From the NCBI GenBank assembly GCA_025054905.1, contig JANWZF010000285.1, positions 1 through 8,835 of the forward strand: DNA of 8,835 nt. The letters are read 5' to 3'. A program made the translations under genes and the position numbers. The notes beneath the pieces are model-generated. The model worked only from the letters and a program-made list of their open reading frames with translations. It was not told the origin of the DNA and did no database searches. Source of the DNA: Tepidimonas sp. GTDB lineage: Bacteria > Pseudomonadota > Gammaproteobacteria > Burkholderiales > Burkholderiaceae_C. Every line of letters begins with the position of its first letter. The first letter of the stretch is position 1. Below, piece after piece: positions 8,643 to 8,835 of this stretch.

Positions 8643-8835
8643 TCAGCGCAGCCGGATCAGATAAGCCAGCACATCGGCCTTTTCGGCGGCGGTGCAGCTG
8701 CGGCCCAGCACGTCGCCGCAGTTGCGCCGCAGCCACTTGTCGACTTTGGCGCGCTCGGTCAGCGCGTCCGGGTTGGCGGCGGGGGCCAGCGGCGGGATCG
8801 TCTTGCCGGTGCTGGCGTGGCGGCCGGGGCGGGTC
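8643..8835 (-). CDS. shp: SHP-type / DUF1924 monohaem cytochrome c, C-terminal part only
   Basis: The last 63 residues of a cytochrome c are encoded here; the gene continues beyond the right edge, so the signal peptide and the expected CXXCH haem site are not seen. The frame reads GRHASTGKTIPPLAPAANPD, then a middle stretch, then WLRRNCGDVLGRSCTAAEK and VLAYLIRLR before the stop at 8643-8645. This matches the C-terminus of the DUF1924 family, whose prototype is the Rhodobacter sphaeroides haem protein SHP. In SHP an asparagine is a displaceable axial haem ligand that leaves when O2 or NO binds, and a disulfide lies near the haem. Here Asn38 of the fragment, in RRNC, is the candidate ligand, and Cys39 with Cys47 are the candidate disulfide. 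The neighbours dhc and cytochrome b, in the same order and strand, strongly support the call. It is too short for automatic gene callers without the rest. Confidence 0.85.
   Translation of the reverse strand, partial: TRPGRHASTGKTIPPLAPAANPDALTERAKVDKWLRRNCGDVLGRSCTAAEKADVLAYLIRLR

Overview
The window is a GC-rich, gene-dense piece of a betaproteobacterial chromosome. It is most likely from the Burkholderiales and resembles Comamonadaceae. This rests on the order dnaA-dnaN-gyrB, the DnaN start (MIVLQATQERLLAALQSV), the 857-residue GyrB and the general protein style. Genus cannot be fixed from sequence alone.

Region 1 (1-5056, + strand) is the replication-origin cluster. It holds dnaA (cut at the left edge, lacking roughly its first dozen residues), dnaN and gyrB, with only 7 and 10 bases between them. 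The origin with its DnaA boxes should lie just outside the left edge, upstream of dnaA.

Region 2 (5057-5253) is the longest gap. It holds a possible 38-codon ORF that overlaps the gyrB stop. It ends in a short AT-rich patch with a promoter-like -10 and nested inverted repeats, which I read as the ArsR-controlled promoter.

Region 3 (5254-7225, + strand) is a compact arsenic-resistance operon: arsR (repressor with a C-terminal cysteine cluster), arsC (arsenate reductase of the low-molecular-weight phosphatase fold) and acr3 (arsenite efflux carrier). ArsC makes arsenite from arsenate, Acr3 exports it, and ArsR releases the promoter when arsenite binds.

Region 4 (7266-8835, - strand) converges on the ars operon with 40 bases between stops. 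In transcription order it encodes the C-terminal end of an SHP-type (DUF1924) monohaem cytochrome c cut by the right edge, a periplasmic dihaem cytochrome c (DHC), and a membrane cytochrome b561-type protein. This is the known but poorly understood SHP/DHC/cytb electron-transfer set: quinol to cytochrome b to DHC to the oxygen/NO-binding SHP haem.

I found no RNA genes, insertion sequences, CRISPR arrays or convincing intrinsic terminators. No wholly new system is evident. The best leads are the SHP operon of unknown physiological role, the ars promoter architecture with a possible leaderless arsR mRNA, and the small ORF coupled to gyrB.
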